Assembly: GCF_003255815.1 (NCBI RefSeq)
Contig: NC_037671.1
Coordinates: 150,356,783 to 150,420,782 of the forward strand
DNA: 64,000 bases
Origin: Theropithecus gelada
Lineage: Eukaryota > Chordata > Mammalia > Primates > Cercopithecidae
Reading direction: 5' to 3'
Numbering within the stretch: the first letter of the stretch is position 1; each line of letters starts with the position of its first letter. The notes beneath the pieces were generated by a model, which saw only the letters and a program-made list of their open reading frames with translations, searched no databases and was not told the origin of the DNA. A program made the translations under genes and the position numbers. Below are positions 11,902 to 24,850 of the stretch, piece by piece.

Positions 11902-12690
11902 CTGATGTCTCCTTTCAATCAGGGTGGCAGCAAGAGGTGCTTTGGAGGCTGTGGCCTCTCTCTCCATTCCCCTGTGCCATTGCCATCAGCACGTTCCACA
12001 GGCCACCCCAAACAAACATGTAGTTCTAATAAAAGGAGTCAGGTTACTTAGCCGATGCAGCTTTAAGACATACCCCTGCCCTCCTCTCACTCCTCCAAAA
12101 CTCAGTTTTGCCCCTAACTTCTAACTGCAGAGAAATTTTAAAGTTAACACTAGCTTTAGTAAGACCCTTCTTCCCTTTGTCTCTTCCTCCCTTTTTGTTG
12201 GTTCTACAGTGTTGTTTCCTCTGAGAAATAATAATAAAATTTTTAAAAATTGTCATGTTAAACTGCAAAACTTTTATTATTTTTTAAAAATCATAATGCC
12301 TGCAAAAACATTTGGTAGGTAGGATTATTAAGATGTGACAAATTATCTTTAAAAATAAGATGTACTTTCATACACAGTGGAAGAGTATTAACAGAAATAT
12401 GTGGGCGGCTTATTTATTTTTGTTTTTGTTTTAATAAAAACAAATGTTTGGTTTTAACCATAAAAAAACTCTCATGATACATTTGTGTGTCTGAAATCAT
12501 CACTAGAGAAAACTAAAGTGACTTTAAAATGTAAATAATACTTATTAAATACATGTGAACATAGTGTAATTAATCTCTTGTAGATAAAAGAAAATTCTTT
12601 AAAGTTTGATTAAAAAACTGAAGATTTTTGTTCATCAAATAATCTCCATATGATCTAGATCCATTTATTTACTTAGTTGTTTATTTTTAT
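11902..12690. other. AT-rich non-coding sequence
   Basis: No recognisable gene or young repeat. Short frames here overlap the purine tract or are low-complexity. Confidence 0.4.
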
Positions 12691-12699
12691 AGAGATTTA

Positions 12700-12800
12700 G
12701 GGATGGAAAATATCTTAAAAACAACCTAAGCTAACTTCTTGGTAGAGGTGAGCTACTGAGGTCTTAAGAGGTTGTTATTTAACCAAGGTCACCAGACTCT
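12700..12800 (-). repeat. MIR-like fragment
   Basis: Contains aaccaaggtcaccagactct, similar to the reverse MIR core; short and diverged. Confidence 0.4.
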
Positions 12801-12924
12801 CAGCTGCTGCAAGCCACAGACAAAGGTTTTCTCTTAACAGAGTTGTACTTTCATCTCACTCTACTTTCAGCAGACCAGTGATATCTCAAGCTTGTCTTTT
12901 TCTTTTAAGACCTCACTGATGTCT

Positions 12925-13640
12925 TGCTGACCTAAAAGGAAGAAACTGAGGCAAATTTAATGCAAGTAGAGTTTATTTGAGCCAAACTTGAGGATTGTAG
13001 CCCAGGAGCATAGACTGAAGATGCCCTGAATATGCACTCTGATTAGCAGCAGTTACAAGTGGATTTTTAAAGGCAAAAAGGAGATAGGAAGTGGGCTGAT
13101 ATAAAGTGATGTGCCAGGAATTCTTGTTGGCTTACAGACATAGCATTGATTAGTGACTGGCTATGCATTAAGTTATAGTGTCTGGTGTGGCATTATTAGA
13201 TTAATTTATAGCTGCTTGTGGCAATAGCAAGCTGGTTCTGGAGATGAATACATAGCTCCAGCGGGAAGTAAGATGTGATTGCAGTCTCATTTTAGTGCCT
13301 CTCCAGCCTGATAATTTAAAAGGATGTGTATTTCCCAGGTAAAAGTTCTTTTTTTTCCTCAGGCTAAAAGAGGTAGAACACTTATTCCAGAATCTTTAAA
13401 ATTTCCTAAGTTCCCCAATAATGCAGGCTTGATAGGCACACAATCTAATCTTAAGATACACAGCCATCCATGTTATTTTCATGTGATAAAGACTGCTAAG
13501 TTTCCAAGTATCATCCAAACCCAGCTCAGCCAATCCACATTTGGGGGTTGTTCGTATGGAGCAACCTTGCTTATGCAAATTTCCGTAATAGTCAGGAAGC
13601 TCTTTCCCCTTTCTAGGGTCAAGTAACAGAAAACAGATCA
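12925..13640. repeat. Probable old LTR-like repeat, family not assigned
   Basis: The segment starting near gtttatttgagccaaacttg and running through about 13.3 kb has the vocabulary of a mammalian solitary LTR, but I cannot name it. The 100-codon frame at 13324-13626 has no known domain. Confidence 0.3.
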
Positions 13641-16320
13641 GACTACCTTAGGAGAAAAAAAAAAGGAATATGGAGACTTCTGGTTCACATAAGTAAAAAG
13701 TCCCAGATAAGACTTGACATCAGGAATGCCTGGGTTTGGGACTGAAATAATACCATTATGACTTAGTTTATCGGTATCTAAATCCTTCCTTTCTTTTAGC
13801 TTCCTTTTTCAGGCTTTTCTTGATACATGCTGCTAAGTCAGAATCTTCATATGCAACAGCAGGCAAAGCAAATGCTTGGTATTAGGTCTCACAAGTCCTG
13901 AGACTCACAGGGATTGGACCAACTTAGAGCCGGTGCTGGGTTTTGGAGTAGTGGCTGCTGCTGGGCAGCTGCAGAGGCAGAGACTCAGTGCTTTGATTGG
14001 ACAAACTCCTTTCTGGAGCTAGGGTGAGTCCTACCCAGATCTGGTATTGCAGAATAAGGAATAGATTGTAGGCAGGCCATTGAAATCGACTGCAGTTTTC
14101 GCTAGTATGTCAGGCAGTGTACTAGGAACTGGAGTTAAAGCTTTTAAAAAGAATGACATGCTTTGAGTCTCAGTGAGTTTTTAGATACTGTGCATATTGC
14201 TGTAAATATCATAGTTAATTCCATCATTGATTGGATGATTTGATAAGATAACCGTTAAAGAACTTTCCTACTTGAGATTCTATGATTTATGCTTCTTGGA
14301 AACAAAATGGAAAAGGTTCAAATTCTTTCATTAGTTTAGGTAATTATATTTTCACCTTAAGCTGTTTTAGAATGTTTAATATTGTGACAGCTTTATGTAG
14401 AATTCAGAAAACTCAATTTAGTGTTTAATACCACAACTCCACTAAAACAATATCTGAATATAGAAAAATTAATTTATGGATAAAGAGCACTTTAAAAAAT
14501 GTATGGTTGTCATGCCAGGGACATAATGGTTGATAAATATGAATTTTCATTTTTGCTGATGCCACTGTGAAGTTGTAATGTATACATGTGTTAAAATATT
14601 GAGCCCCTCTTTTTAAGGGACCTTTTGATGGAGATGATTAAAGATTAAAGATTCTTTGGTCTAATCCATACAAACAGCAATGACATTTTCCTTTATTGGG
14701 CTTTTGTTTGAACTGTAGCTGATACACTCCCTGCAGAGTCTCAGTAATAGTTAAAAATATATTTATTTCCCCCCATCTGATAAAATATTGTTATCATTCC
14801 ATTTTGGTTTTCTTCAAAACCGCCTTTAACTCAGCCAAAATGAAGTCCAGCTGAGTTTTCTTATGGCTTAATGCAGGAGTGTGGAAATCCACAGGAAATG
14901 TGGATGACTATTATTCCAACATTACAAATGTTCAAGAGAGTTTTTTAAAGTGGATTGAAATTAAAAGGAATGCCTGGGAGCCGAACATTTAAAACTATAT
15001 AAACAAGTACACATCTATGAGAAATTATCTTGCCTTTTATCAACAACTATTTAAAAATCAAAAAGAACATGTAATAAAATCAAAGCAAAACTTCCTTGGT
15101 AAAGTCTGCTGCTGGAGAAGATGGTTGATTACTTAATTTCATATTAGGAAGCTGGTTGCACCTGTGTGTGCCGAGTGACCTATTACATATGAAGAAAAGT
15201 TTATGATAGGAAATTCCAGCCATTTGGGGCAAAGTGTTCAAGTAGTGGGGAATTGTTAGGTCTTGGGCGAGTTATCTCCCCACAAAATACCTTACATTAT
15301 TCTTTAAATTAGATTAATGTTGAGCGAAGTTTGATTTCTCTCATTGTATGTGTGTGAAGTGACTTCGCTTGAGAAATTAGCCTAAAAGTCTATGTTACAT
15401 GGTCTGATTCAAGGTTTATATTAGTTTGTGAAATTTGACACATACAACTTATAATTAGCCTGCTTCATCTTTCCCGGATTGAAGTTTGTTTCTCATTCAT
15501 TCATTCATTCATACATGCTCCACCTTTAAGGCATCTTTGGAAAAGTACACGCGTGTCACCCGTGTATAACCAGCCATGCCTTGGTCCAATCCCAGCGTTA
15601 AGTCACATTCAAAGAAATAAGTATATCAGAGAAAATAATTGAAAATAACTCAAATATTTACTTCACCTTTCAGAAAACATCCAAGGGGGTAATAAATGCC
15701 TTATATTTAATAAAACTTTAAAATCCTCTTTCTCATCTCTCTGACCTTTTACATGTCTCTCAGCTGCTTCCCCAAACTTTCTCCTTTTTGAAACCCTTCC
15801 CATATCCAGCCAGTGTATCTCCTCATGTCCTTACCTTTTCCCCTTCTTTCCTTCTAGGTTTATTTTCTTCTATTTCTTCTCTCACTCTATTTCCTCTTCC
15901 ACTTCTCCCCCTAATTCATTTCCCACACCTGTGTTCATAAGCTCAGAACCAGGAAAAGGAAACAGACCAACCCAGAATTCCATCAGGAGGCAGCATGAGT
16001 AAGGAGGCTGAGATCATCCATATGCTATTATATTTTCCCTTCATTGCACTTATTAAAGAAATTACAATATACTATTTAAAAATGGAAAGTCCAGACCAGG
16101 GAACATATAAATTGGCATGAAAAATGGGACAGTAAATTGCATGCTGCTATTAGTTGTATGGCTGTTGCAGAACTACTTCATGGTTAGTGATAAAAAGGAA
16201 CTCCTTCCCATATTTCTTCCTGTTAATGAGTAGAGCACAAGCCAGTCCCTCTGATAACAAAGCCCTTCCTAGTCCTTAACTCTCTAGTGACTAAGGAAAA
16301 ACGTCCCCTTCGCCCTTTGA
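13641..16320. other. Non-coding sequence
   Basis: Mostly AT-rich. A (TTCA)n patch of about five units lies at 15492-15511, and 15721-15920 is C/T-rich. I see no exon, RNA gene or complete mobile element. Confidence 0.4.
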
Positions 16321-16844
16321 AGCTTCACTGAAAAATGAACTCATGAAAGGCAGGTTAATAAGAAAGAAGCATACAATTGTTTTTTAACGTGCATGAGGAA
16401 AACCTAAATGTTTGGGAGACCACAAAGTGTTTACCCAATCCTGCAATGGGGTACAGAAGCTTCTATGCCATCTTGAGGTCACAGAAAGAATGGGGGCTCA
16501 GAGCATGGCCAAAAATCAGATTACAGTGGCAAGACAGATTATGGGGAGGGAAAGAAGAGGAGGCCTGGCTTGTGAAGGGGTCTTGTTATATAGATGAAAC
16601 CTGATAGGTAGCAGCCGTCAGAGAGGATAGGTGGTAAATGCTTCTTTCAGATCTTTGAAGGTGTCAGACTCTCAGTTAAATCTTTCCTAGATCAGGACAA
16701 GGGAAGACCTGGCTGGATTGATGCAAAACTCCCCCATGAAAAACAGCTTTGCAGGGGTACTTCTGTTTGCAAGCCCTCAGAACAGCCATCTCAAAACATG
16801 TCAAAGAAGCATGTTCTGGAGTGAAATGCTTTTATTTTCTTCAC
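16321..16844. repeat. Possible ERV/LTR-derived segment, unassigned
   Basis: The composition and phrases such as gccatctcaaaacatgtcaa recall endogenous-retrovirus LTR sequence, but no family could be fixed. The 75-codon frame at 16377-16604 has no recognised domain. Confidence 0.3.
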
Positions 16845-17335
16845 TAGAGTTTGGTGTTCTCTGGTTCTCCAACACCAGCTGAGTGTCCAACAGTTCCATT
16901 CAGTTTTGACACTAACTTCTCAGAGTCAGCCTCAGACTCCACAGATTTAAGGGTTCTGTTGTAAGTCCCAGGTCCCCGGACCACCTGTGCTTTTGTCCAC
17001 CTTGACTGCAAATTTGAGGTTTCCCCTGACCGCCTTCTTCAGGTTTGAGAGTTCACTAGAACTGCGCAGGGGACTCAGGAAAACACTTTTCTTACACTTA
17101 ACCAGTTTATTATAAAGGATATAACTCAGGAACAGCCCAATGGAAGAGAGGCAGAGGACAAGGTATGGGGGACTCAGGGATGGTAGGCTTGGGGATTCAG
17201 GGGTGGTGCCAACAAGCTTCAATGCCCTCTCCAGGTGTGCCACCTTCGCAGTGGCTTAATGTGTTCATCACCGTGCAAACTTTCAGAACTTCAACATTTA
17301 AGGGATTTTCCTGGAGGTTCATTACCTATGCATGA
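16845..17335 (-). mobile_element. Endogenous retrovirus LTR remnant
   Basis: On the reverse strand the order is typical of a primate ERV LTR: a stretch around gcacacctggagagggcatt, a polyadenylation signal within cctttataataaactgg (+ coordinates 17103-17119), then gacactaacttctc-type sequence in + near 16908. No retroviral genes adjoin it. It is diverged, and the family is not assigned. Confidence 0.6.
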
Positions 17336-17364
17336 TTGATTAAATCATTAGCCCTTGGTGATTT

Positions 17365-17660
17365 TTGTTTGTTTGATTTTGAGACAGTCTCACTCTGTCA
17401 CCCAGGCTAGAGTATAGTGGAGCAATCTCAGCTCACTGCAACCTCCACCTCCCGGGTTCAGGCAATTCTCCTGCCTCAGCCTCCCAAGTAGCTGGGACTA
17501 CAGGTGCATGCCACCACACCTGGCTAATTTTTGTATTTTTAGTAGAGATGAGGTTTCCCCATTTTGGCTAGGCTGGCCTCGAACTCCTGACTTCAGTGAT
17601 CAGTCCAACCTCAGCCTCACAAAGTGCTGGGATTACAGGTGTCAGCCACTGCGCCAGGCC
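17365..17660 (-). mobile_element. Alu element (AluS-like)
   Basis: Complete reverse-strand Alu. Target duplication tagcccttggtgattt (17349-17364) and tagcccatagtgattt (17661-17676) with two mismatches. Confidence 0.95.
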
Positions 17661-17920
17661 TAGCCCATAGTGATTTAACTCTATCTGCTGTCCCCTCCCG
17701 TCTTGAGAAGTGGATTGTGGGGTAGGGCCAAAAATTCCAATCTTTTAACCCTGGCTGGATCTTTCTGGTGACTAGCCTCCATCCAGAAGCTCTCTGGGCT
17801 CCTCCCTCCCTCTGCAACTTTGAGTCATCTCATTAGAATACAAAAGACACTCTTCTTCACTCAGGAGATTCCAGTGTTTTAGGAAATCTGTACCAGGAAC
17901 CTGGGGACAAAGACCAAATA

Positions 17921-19365
17921 CAGTCATGTTCCACGTAAGCCACTGGCCTCATTTATGATGGTGGGTCCATAAGATTATGATGGGGCTAACAAATTCTATC
18001 ATCCAGTAACATTGTCGCCGTCATAGTGCAACACATTACTTGGTGATGCTGGTGTAAACAAACCCACTGTGCTGCCAGCTGTGGAAAAGCATAGCACATA
18101 CAATTATGTACAGTGCCTAATACTTGATAATGATGATAAATGACTGTGTTACTGGTTTATGTATTTACTACACTAGCTATTATTATTTTAGAGTGTTTTC
18201 TGATTATTAAAAAAAAAAAAAAAGCTAAACAGAACAGCCTCAGGCAAGTCTTTTAGGAGGTGTTCCAGAAAAAGGCATTGTTATTACAGGAGAGGATCAT
18301 TCCATGCGTGTTATTGCCCCTGAGAACTTCCAGTGGGACAGGATGTGGAGGTGGAAGACAATGACGCTGATGTTCCTGACCCTGTGTAGACCCTGTGTGT
18401 TTACGTCTTAGTTTTTAAACTAAGTTTAAAAAGTTTAAAAAGTAAAACAAAAGGGTTAAAAATTTTAGAAATAGAAAAAAAGCTTATAGAATAAGCATAT
18501 AAAGAAAGAAAATATTTTTGTACAGCTGTACAATGTGTTTGTATTTTTAGCTAAATATCAAAAAGTTATTTAAAAATTGATAAAGTAAAAAAGTTATAGT
18601 AAGCTAAGGTAGTTTATTATTGAATGAAGAAAAAAAATATATAAATTTAGTGCAGCCTAAGTATACGGCATTTAGAAGCAGTAGAGCACAGTAAGCACAT
18701 TTACTCACCACTCACTCTCTGACTCCCCAAGAGCAGCTTCCATACATGGTAAGGACCCTATACAGCTGTATCATTTTTTCTTTTCTTTTTGAGACAGGGT
18801 CTTGCTCTGTTGCCTAGAATGAAGTGCAGTGGCATGATCATAGCTCACTGCAGCCTCAGCCCCCCAGGCTCGGGTGGTCCTCCCACCTCAGCCTTCTGAG
18901 TAGCTGGAACTACTCAGGATGCCACCTTGCCTGGCTAAATTTAAAAAAAAAAAAAAAAATTGTAGAGACAGGGTCTTGCAATGTTGCTTAGGCTGGTCTT
19001 GAACTCCTGGACTCAAGCAGTTCTTCTGCTTTGGCCTCCCAAAGTGCTAGGATTATAGGCTTGAGCCATCATGCCTGGCTACCATTTTTTAAATACCATA
19101 TTTTTATTTTACCTTTTATGTTTTTACACCTGTTTAGATACATAAATACTTCCTGGTTACAACTGCCTACAGTATTCATTACAGTAACATGCTGTACAGT
19201 TTTGTAAACTAGTAGCAATGGGTTCTACCATATAGCCTAGGTGTGTCATAGGCTATTCTATGTGGGTTTGTAGTAAGTATATTCTATAATGTTTGTATAA
19301 TGACAAAAATCACCTCATGCCACATTTCTCAGAACGTATCCCTGTTGTTTAGCAAGACATGGTTA
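17921..19365 (+). mobile_element. Tigger2-like DNA transposon (Tc1/mariner superfamily), split by an Alu
   Basis: The left end cagtcatgttccacg and the inverted right end agcaagacatggtta are diverged copies of the Tigger2/MER2 terminal repeat. A TA dinucleotide lies directly outside each end (17919-17920 and 19366-19367), the expected target duplication. Inner landmarks include gcacatacaattatgtacag and a decayed transposase tail near cagtgggacaggatgtgg (18331-18348) that ends in a stop. Most of the transposase gene is deleted, so it is a non-autonomous fossil. Confidence 0.88.
18772..19080 (-). mobile_element. Alu element nested in Tigger
   Basis: Older reverse-strand Alu inserted in the Tigger relic; flanks atcatttttt and accatttttt are similar. 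Its arm linker is a 17-base A run at 18943-18959. Confidence 0.92.
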
Positions 19366-19367
19366 TA

Positions 19368-20904
19368 TTTATTTATTTTTTGTTATACCACAGGTGTTCC
19401 TGTGGTTGGCTAAAATCAAACTGGTAACTTGAGAGGTGGCCATTGTTGGGTTTTTTTTAAGAGCGTGACCAAGACCGTCTTGTGATTGGATGGTCATTGT
19501 CCAAGATTTTTCTTCAAAATCTATTTTGGGTTTACCTTTACATGTGAATGAATTATCGAGACTCAGAGTTCTGCACTAACTTCAGAAGGAAAAAAATTCA
19601 GAGTAGGTACTACCAGTCCACCAGCCCAGGAATTCTGTTTTTAAGCAATGTCACTTCCCAAGCAGTAGCCAGCATGTAGCAATTGGAAAAAAATACCTCT
19701 AAGATGTTGAATAGACATGTTGGATGTAAACCAACTACATTGAGAGCATCTGCCAAAATAAGTTTTAAAATTTCATACCTGATATTAGATGATTATTTCT
19801 GAAACTACCTATAATGACAGAATGATTTATGAGGTCATGTCTAGTTTATGACAATGAAAGTATATTATCATAAAAGGGTAAGTATATGTATGTCTAAAGT
19901 TGTTCAAAAGCAATTTCAGATTAATAGAGTATATTTTTTAAAGTTGAGAGAGAAGTTAAGCTAGAACATATTGCAATTTTATGCTACTTATAATTGTTTT
20001 CTGTCATCAGGCCATTTCTGCTGATCATAAACTATGTTTCCCTTACGAGGCTTTCAGTAGAACATTAATTTATATACTAAACTGATTAGTTTCAGGATTC
20101 TGTATTTTAGCTCTTATTTCCTTCAGTATTTCTACAGTTAAAGCAGTTGACAGGAAAGTCGGTTAAAATTGGATGACGAAATCACTGGCATCATTGAGTT
20201 TGCTTGCTTGAGATTTTTCAAGATAGTATGCTTTGTGTTTGACTAAAATGTCCTCAAGAAAACAACTGTTTGCTGTTCTTCTGGAATTATGTCACTGCAA
20301 TATATTGCTGTTGCAGCAAAATATATGTGTCACGAAAATATATGCCAATGCTGCTTTCTATAAGATTCATTGAGTAGTCAGAATACAGTTCGTTTTGAGT
20401 AAAAAGCATTTCTAAAAAAATAATTTAAAAAGGTTTCCTTTATTAAGGAGTTCTAGCAAAATAAAAAAAAATATTTTAGAAGACTTTCTTGGCTTTGTAG
20501 GGGATTATAAACAGCTTTGTGTAAGGGATTATAAACATTGATTAACTGATTCAATGTAGATCTAAGTAATTAGATATGAAAATGAGACTTAACTCTTTAG
20601 AAATCCTACCTGTTAAAAATTTCCTTCCAATGCCCCACTTCCAAGAGACTGTTTTGAAGTCATCCAACATAAATTTAAAAATTCACATCTGTAATATTCT
20701 CATTGCAGATTTCAGGGTAGTCTTGAATACACCTTTTGCTTTTGCTTTAGAAATATGTTTATTGCTACTCACTGCCAGCAGTGAATTTTTTCAAGTATCA
20801 TAGACAATACATCGAATAGCCATAGTAGTGATTTAGACATAGACACTAACACACTAAGATATGATGCTCAGTTTACAATTATTTGTAACATAAAAGTTAA
20901 GTTA
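19368..20904. other. AT-rich non-coding sequence
   Basis: No recognised gene or repeat. The phrase gggattataaaca occurs twice about 25 bp apart near 20501-20540, and a weak inverted repeat lies near 20299-20330. Confidence 0.4.
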
Positions 20905-21345
20905 GCCAGTGTGGTAGGCTGAATAGTGACCCCCAAAGATAGCCAGTTCCTAATCCCTGGTACTTGAGAATGTTACCTTTTATGGCAAAAGAGATCTTGC
21001 AGATGTGATTAAGGGCCTTGAGATAGGAACATTAACTTGGATTATCTGGATGGGTCCTATATGCAATACTAAATATGCATATAAGAGGGAGGTTGGACTG
21101 CAGATAAAACAGTGTGCCATGCAGGTGGCTTTGAAAATGGACGAAGAGGCTACCAGGAATATACCTCTAGAAGTTGGGAAAAGCAAGGAAAGAACCTCTG
21201 ATGGGGAGGATGGCCCTGTGGACACCTTGATTTCAGCCTGGTGAGTCTGATTTTAGACTTCTGACCTCCAGAACTGTAAGAAAATAGATGTGTGTTAAGT
21301 TACCAAATGTGTGGTAATTTGGTACAGCAGTCGTAGGGAATTAAT
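20905..21345 (+). mobile_element. Old LTR-like repeat (MaLR/ERVL type)
   Basis: Contains a widespread mammalian repeat vocabulary in order: tggtaggctgaatagtgacc, gatgtgattaagggccttga, gacctccagaactgtaagaa and gtagggaattaatacat. This is consistent with a solitary LTR. The 79-codon frame at 21005-21244 is part of this repeat. Family name not certain. Confidence 0.65.
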
Positions 21346-22779
21346 ACATCCGGTCAGTTTAACTATGTTAAATAAGCTACGTGCATAATGTCATTGTAAA
21401 GCAAAAGAGAATAAACAACTTCCAGATACTTTGTTTACATTTCTCTTTGTCGAATTTGATTAACTTCTCAGTTGCGGTGTTTGTCAGCTTATTCTTGGTT
21501 GATAAGCAGTAAAATTCCTAATATTTAAATGTATTTGTAGGCCTTTTTGGTGACTCATAGCACAACACAATTCTCTTGTTACCTGGAGCGAGTTCCCTTT
21601 TCTGGTTCCCTTCCTTAGTTTATAGATGAGATATATATTACCATTGTCTGCACCATCCATTTCTCTAAACTGTTTTTAGGCTGTGACTCAGCATTCTGAC
21701 TTCTAGAAAAGGGAACCAAATTCTCACACGGGGCAATGTATACATTCAACAAAAGCCTGTTTTGTTTTATAAATACAATGTAGACATTCTACACAGTGTG
21801 CATCCATTTTGCAGCAGTGTCATTTTGATCCTGGTACTGGGGGATGCTTATAAGGTTTCTGAAATGTCCCACCCCAAGGCTCCTCTGAGAGAGTGTGAAT
21901 TTGGTTTTGGTCACTTCTGGCCCCCACACATTGGTTACCGGGGTCTTCTAAGACCTGCTGACCCACCACTGTTTTAATAGTACAAGGAAATCCTAGAAAA
22001 GGAAAACTGAATTGTTGCAGTTTCCCCGATTGACATTCTGTTTTTCTGTCTTTATTTGTATGTGGTTGTTCTTTGAGGCTAGGGGAAATGCTGTTGTGTG
22101 TTTGTATACCCAGCTGAAGGATATATTGCTAGTTATTGAATGCAAAGCCAAAGAATCTCTTTTCTTAACTGTATTGGTTCTTTGAAGCCGGAGTACTTTC
22201 ATTTTAACTGATGAATTTCAGTTTTAGCAGTGGGAAGAATCTCATTATCACGATTAGAAAAAAGGAAAAAAAAATGCATGTCTCCATGGGTGACACTAGA
22301 ATCAGGAACATCCACAGGTTTTTCCAGTGATTACTCTTAAACCTTTTGTTTTTATTTGGCCAGAATTCCAAGAGAAAATTTTCTTCAAGTGAGTTGTTGT
22401 TTTAACTGTTACTCTCCCTTTGCCTGTAAGTTTGACTTAATTTGGCATATAATGTATCATAAATGAGGATTTTCAGTGGAAATGGAAAACTATGAAATGA
22501 CAAAATGAAATGAAGTTCAAAAAGTGATGTTTTTCTAGAAATAATAAGTGGCTTTGCATTGATGACTAAATTCATAGCAGAGTTAAATACAATTAATATT
22601 TATGTAGAGTGAGAAAAAGGACATGAACATATATTAATACCTGACATTTGTCACATACCTTCTTTGTTATGTTAAATATGTTGTGTTTTATATGTTCTCT
22701 CATTTACTTGGATTCTTAGAAATCCCCGAGTAAGAATAACAGCAGCAGCACAACAAATTAGTAACTTTTGTTTATTAAG
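21346..22779. other. Non-coding sequence
   Basis: No recognisable gene, RNA or young repeat. The 71-codon frames here lack domains or exon borders. Confidence 0.4.
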
Positions 22780-22995
22780 CTCTTCCTGGAAACCAGGCAC
22801 AGGTTGTGTTTAATAGTAAAGTGAGCTTTCTGTGTACCATTTCCTTTAATCACCATTAAAAACCCATCAGAGACTATTATTTTTATGTCAAGGACAACAA
22901 ACCTGAGGCTTAGAGTTAGTAACTCGCCAAAGGATGTGCATCCAAGGTACAAGAGGATTCAAACACAAGTGTTTCTGCCCAAAGACTGACCTTCC
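22780..22995 (-). repeat. MIR SINE
   Basis: Reverse MIR-like order with aacctgaggcttagagttag, ctcgccaaaggatgtgcatc and ggattcaaacacaagtgttt. Diverged. Confidence 0.65.
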
Positions 22996-23154
22996 ATTGT
23001 CAGAGGTGGTAAAAGTCAGAATTAGACAACCAGGAAAAAACAGCCTAGGCTCAGAAGGTCAGAACAATACAGTGACAAGGTTGCAGCCAGAACAGCCAAG
23101 AAAAGCACCAAGAGAGGGTCCCTGGAGGGAGACAGACTAGCTCTATCTGACTTT

Positions 23155-23179
23155 AAAAAAAAAAAAAAAAAAAAAAAAA
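23155..23179 (+). repeat. Run of 25 A
   Basis: An uninterrupted A run with no recognisable SINE or gene in front of it. The preceding 120 bases were not identified. Confidence 0.9.
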
Positions 23180-23389
23180 GGCGTGGGATTGCAGTCCAGC
23201 AATTTACTGAGATAGCTGGACTCAGGAGAAAGAATGAACCACTAAACAAGAGTTAGCAAAATGTTGCCATAGCTGCAGATATTTAATTTTGTTGTTGTTT
23301 GTTAGCCTTGTAAATCCAAAAGTAATACATGCTTAGTGTACAAAAGATTCAACACCACCACATTACATACCTATAAAGTAAAAGTTCGT

Positions 23390-23688
23390 GGCTGGGCGCA
23401 GTGGCTCATGCCTGTAAATCCCAGCACTTTGGGAGGCTGATGTGGGTGGATCACGAGGTCAGGAAATCGAGACCATCCTAGTCAACATAGTGAAACCCTG
23501 TCTGTACTAAAAATACAAAAATTAGTGGGTGTGGTGGTGCTGCATGCCTGCAATCCCAGCTACTCTGGAGGCTGAGGCGGGAGAATCGCGTGAACCAGGG
23601 AGTCGGAGGTTACAGTGAGCCGAGATCTCGCCACTGCCCTCCATGCAGTCTGGTGACACAGCAAGACTCCGTCTCAAAAAAAAAAAAA
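23390..23688 (+). mobile_element. Alu element (AluY/S-like)
   Basis: Complete + strand Alu with 13-base A tail. Flanks agtaaaagttcgt and agtgaaagttctt form an imperfect target duplication. Confidence 0.95.
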
Positions 23689-23701
23689 AGTGAAAGTTCT
23701 T

Positions 23702-24624
23702 CTTCTCTCCCCACTCGTTGACCAACCGTTTTCTCATACATCCACCAAACCTGTATAAATACATATCTATGTGTATATAGTTGGTCTTTAGGGATTTTGC
23801 TTTTTTTGTTGTTTTTTCCACAAAAATGGAGTCACGCTGCAATACTGTTTTACATCTTTTTTTCATGAAATAATGCTATACCTACATATTTCATATTAGT
23901 ACTCTATTTCCCTACAGAGGTAATTTTAAAGAAAAATTTTGTATTAAAGAAGATTTTCATGGGTCTGTTCTCATGGTTGGTCAGTTTTGATGTTTTCTAC
24001 TTTTCTTCCTGGAGCTATTAGCCCCAAATTATAGAGCAGTGTTTTGTTGTTATTCTTGGTTTGGTTTTAGGTTTTTTTTGTTTGTTTTTATTTTTGCTTA
24101 TAATAGCCTTTGTAAATGAATGGGGTTCTGACCGTCTTGGCCTCTGGACTTATCCAAGGCTAGAAATTCTGCAGTGGAAGGAAAACGTAATCAAATGTGA
24201 GACTTAGGAAAAAAAACACAAGTGCAAGACTCTTGGGACGGTTTAGTTTGGATGTTAAAAAAAAATTTTTTTTTTTTTTTTAAATCAAAACAAGTTTAAC
24301 ACATTTCCTCCTCTTCTCCTCCAAGGGCAAACTGTTAGAGCCAGATAGGACCTTGAAAATCATGTTAGCCTCTTGCTTTTGTTTACTTAGAAGTCCCAGG
24401 GGGTTTATCCTATTTCCAGCGCAGGTTGCAGGGCTGATTACAGAGAAAGCCAAGCCCAGAACCCAAATCTGTGTTCAAATCTTTCTGTGAGTGCGCAATC
24501 CATTGAAGCCCACTAAATTTTCAGGCCCCCACATAGTTTGTAGAATTTTCAGAGTCCAGCGGATTTTATTTTAAAGTCGAGGTATACATATATGCCATAG
24601 TACACATTTAGAGGGGCTTCTGGG
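23702..24624. other. Non-coding sequence with an A/T palindrome
   Basis: Contains a run of nine A followed by about 16 T at 24258-24282, which can fold on itself. Otherwise no recognised feature. Confidence 0.4.
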
Positions 24625-24850
24625 AGGCCCTGTGGCAGTTGGCTGTAACCTAGGCTTGTGAATTCCCGCTCCACAGCTAAACTATGCCCTATGACCTTGG
24701 GAAATGGTCCTAGTTTTTCTCACCCTTCCTTTTGTTATCTGTAAAATAGAGATAAAACTGCCTACCTCATTGGGCTTTTGTGAGGATAGACTAACATTTG
24801 TGAAGTACATAGCCTGGTGCCTGGTTCCTTAGTCAGCTTAGTAGTTCCTG
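24625..24850 (+). repeat. MIR SINE
   Basis: Forward MIR order: ctatgaccttgggaaatgg, ttatctgtaaaatagagata, ctacctcattgggcttttgt, gaggatagactaac and catagcctggtgcctgg. Confidence 0.75.

Noticed and set aside
11757..12023. Gly/Arg-rich frame (EERGGEGRGG repeats) that looks like an RGG protein
   Set aside because: It is the translation of the (GGGGA)n tract behind an Alu.
18420..18620. AAAAGTTTAAAAAGT-like short repeats that look like a novel tandem array
   Set aside because: They belong to the normal internal sequence of the Tigger2-like element.
21005..21244. 79-codon + frame with hydrophilic product
   Set aside because: It falls inside a widespread LTR-like repeat whose vocabulary explains the frame.
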